Positions 63,304-64,000 of a stretch of DNA of 64,000 bases are shown here, piece by piece. The translations under genes and the position numbers were made by a program. The stretch comes from Paenibacillus aquistagni (lineage in GTDB: Bacteria > Bacillota > Bacilli > Paenibacillales > Paenibacillaceae). How positions within the stretch are numbered: the first letter of the stretch is position 1; the number at the start of each line of letters is the position of its first letter. The notes under the pieces are model-generated. The model ran no database searches and was not told where the DNA came from. It saw only the letters and a list, made by a program, of their open reading frames with translations. The stretch lies in the NCBI RefSeq assembly GCF_900177815.1, contig NZ_FXAZ01000003.1, forward strand, positions 186,001 to 250,000. Direction: 5' to 3'.

Positions 63304-63346
63304 GGGGCTCTTCGCTGCAAAAATGGCGAAGGAGCCCCTTATTTGT
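63304..63346 (+). terminator. Rho-independent terminator of the ABC exporter operon
   Basis: GGGGCTC-TTCGC pairs with GCGAA-GGAGCCCC and is followed by TTATTTG. Confidence 0.78.
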
Positions 63347-63507
63347 TCGATAGCCTTGCCGCTCTCAATAACCAAGATCTGAAGCTCATGGTCTACATGA
63401 ATACTTGATGGAAGAAGTTGAAAAGATAAACTGAGACGCGGAATTATATGTAAATTGCGCTCACAAGGCAACCTGAGCCGGAGAGGTAGTTATATGTCTC
63501 TCGCGCT

Positions 63508-64000
63508 TCATGGCTGCTGCAGATACATCTCCCGATATTCATCCTCCAGCATGCTCATGAGGATGGAATCATAGTAGCGATGATTGTAGAAGAGGGCATC
63601 GCGTTGAACCCCTTCCTGCTTAAATCCGATCTTCTTGTACACATGGATGGCACGTTCGTTGTAGGCAAATACGTTTAGCTCCACGCGGTGGAGATTGGCG
63701 ATGCCAAAGGCATAGTCCAGCATGAGGCGAAGGGCTTCACTGCCGTGGCCCTTTCCTTGGTGAGCGTGGTCATGAATGGCAATTCGAATCCCTGCGCTGC
63801 GATTCATGCCATTGATGTCCTGCAGTTCAATATCGCCAATGGGTTCATTCGTATCCTTGCGAATAATCCACAGCAGGATGCTGCTTGAATCCAGCCCCTT
63901 AGCTTCAAGATGGTGCGTGACCTGATGCTTGGAAAATGCTTCCTTCGTACCTGTAAGGCGGCGAACGTCAGCATTGTAAAGAGTGCCATAATAGGCTTCG
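63508..64000 (-). CDS. GNAT family N-acetyltransferase (RimJ/RimL type), 5' end outside the window
   Basis: The C-terminal 163 residues of an acetyltransferase read open to the right edge; the start lies beyond 64000. The readable part begins YYGTLYNADVRRLTGTKEAF and runs through SSSILLWIIRKDTNEPIGDIELQDIN into motif A (IRIAIHDHAHQGKGHGSEALRLMLDYAF, acetyl-CoA loop QGKGHG) and motif B (LHRVELNVFAYNERAIHVYKKIGFKQEGVQRDA). Ends with an acidic Met-rich tail. Acceptor unknown; could acetylate a ribosomal protein, polyamine or antibiotic. Confidence 0.9.
   Translation of the reverse strand, partial: EAYYGTLYNADVRRLTGTKEAFSKHQVTHHLEAKGLDSSSILLWIIRKDTNEPIGDIELQDINGMNRSAGIRIAIHDHAHQGKGHGSEALRLMLDYAFGIANLHRVELNVFAYNERAIHVYKKIGFKQEGVQRDALFYNHRYYDSILMSMLEDEYREMYLQQP

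Overview
The window reads as a stretch of chromosome from a low-to-mid GC Gram-positive bacterium of the order Bacillales, most likely Paenibacillus or a close relative. Reasons: strong AGGAGG-type ribosome binding sites with frequent TTG and GTG starts, the octanoyltransferase LipL, a QoxABCD quinol oxidase plus a cydABCD operon, a SigV/RsiV-like pair, a YtrA-type GntR regulator, and a Bacillus-type LexA box. No tRNA gene, complete rRNA gene, insertion sequence, prophage or CRISPR array is visible.

Layout. 0-7.7 kb: nitrilase-family amidohydrolase, a small peptidoglycan-binding-domain protein, a phosphonate-type ABC importer (phnD-phnC-phnE-phnE, minus strand) and a divergent 5'-nucleotidase-like phosphoesterase; both phosphate-related units carry 11-bp-phased PhoP-like half-sites. 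7.7-13.1 kb: two divergent ABC-2 transporter operons, one under a YtrA-type GntR regulator, one under a TetR regulator with twin operators around its promoter. 13.2-16.7 kb: ferritin-like protein, VOC protein, and an iron-sulfur DinG/XPD-type helicase fused to a PD-(D/E)XK nuclease, preceded by a LexA box. 17.2-29.2 kb: a purine-ureide catabolic cluster: pucR (broken by a -1 frameshift), allC, an MFS transporter, allE, allD, allF, allG, allH and a carbamate kinase. Together these would take allantoate to oxalurate and then, by the AllFGH oxamate carbamoyltransferase and carbamate kinase, to oxamate, CO2, NH3 and ATP. A short stretch resembling 23S rRNA lies between allE and allD.

29.3-30.7 kb: SigV-like ECF sigma factor and RsiV-like anti-sigma factor. 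30.9-34.8 kb: qoxABCD, with a His/Met/Asp-rich tail on QoxA. 35.4-45.3 kb: mostly single genes (AraC regulator, methyltransferase, GH18 hydrolase, LipL, YvyF-like zinc protein, EamA protein, GNAT, MenA-like prenyltransferase, a 45-residue protein, MmcQ/YjbR, YgbA-like, UgtP-like glycosyltransferase). 46.0-52.3 kb: cydABCD with an exact FNR-type palindrome upstream. 52.4-53.8 kb: a distinctly AT-rich pair (secreted protein and small membrane protein), probably acquired. 54-63.2 kb: Bcr/CflA-type MFS exporter, ECF sigma/anti-sigma pair, a membrane protein with three internal repeats, 1.1 kb with no convincing gene, and a heterodimeric ABC exporter. A GNAT gene runs off the right edge.

Two themes link genes: respiration on quinols (qox, cyd, menA, with FNR-like palindromes) and nitrogen or phosphorus scavenging (phn, phosphoesterase, ureide cluster). 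Start codons were moved inward from the longest open frame where a ribosome binding site decided the matter; all assignments rest on reading motifs, not on database searches.
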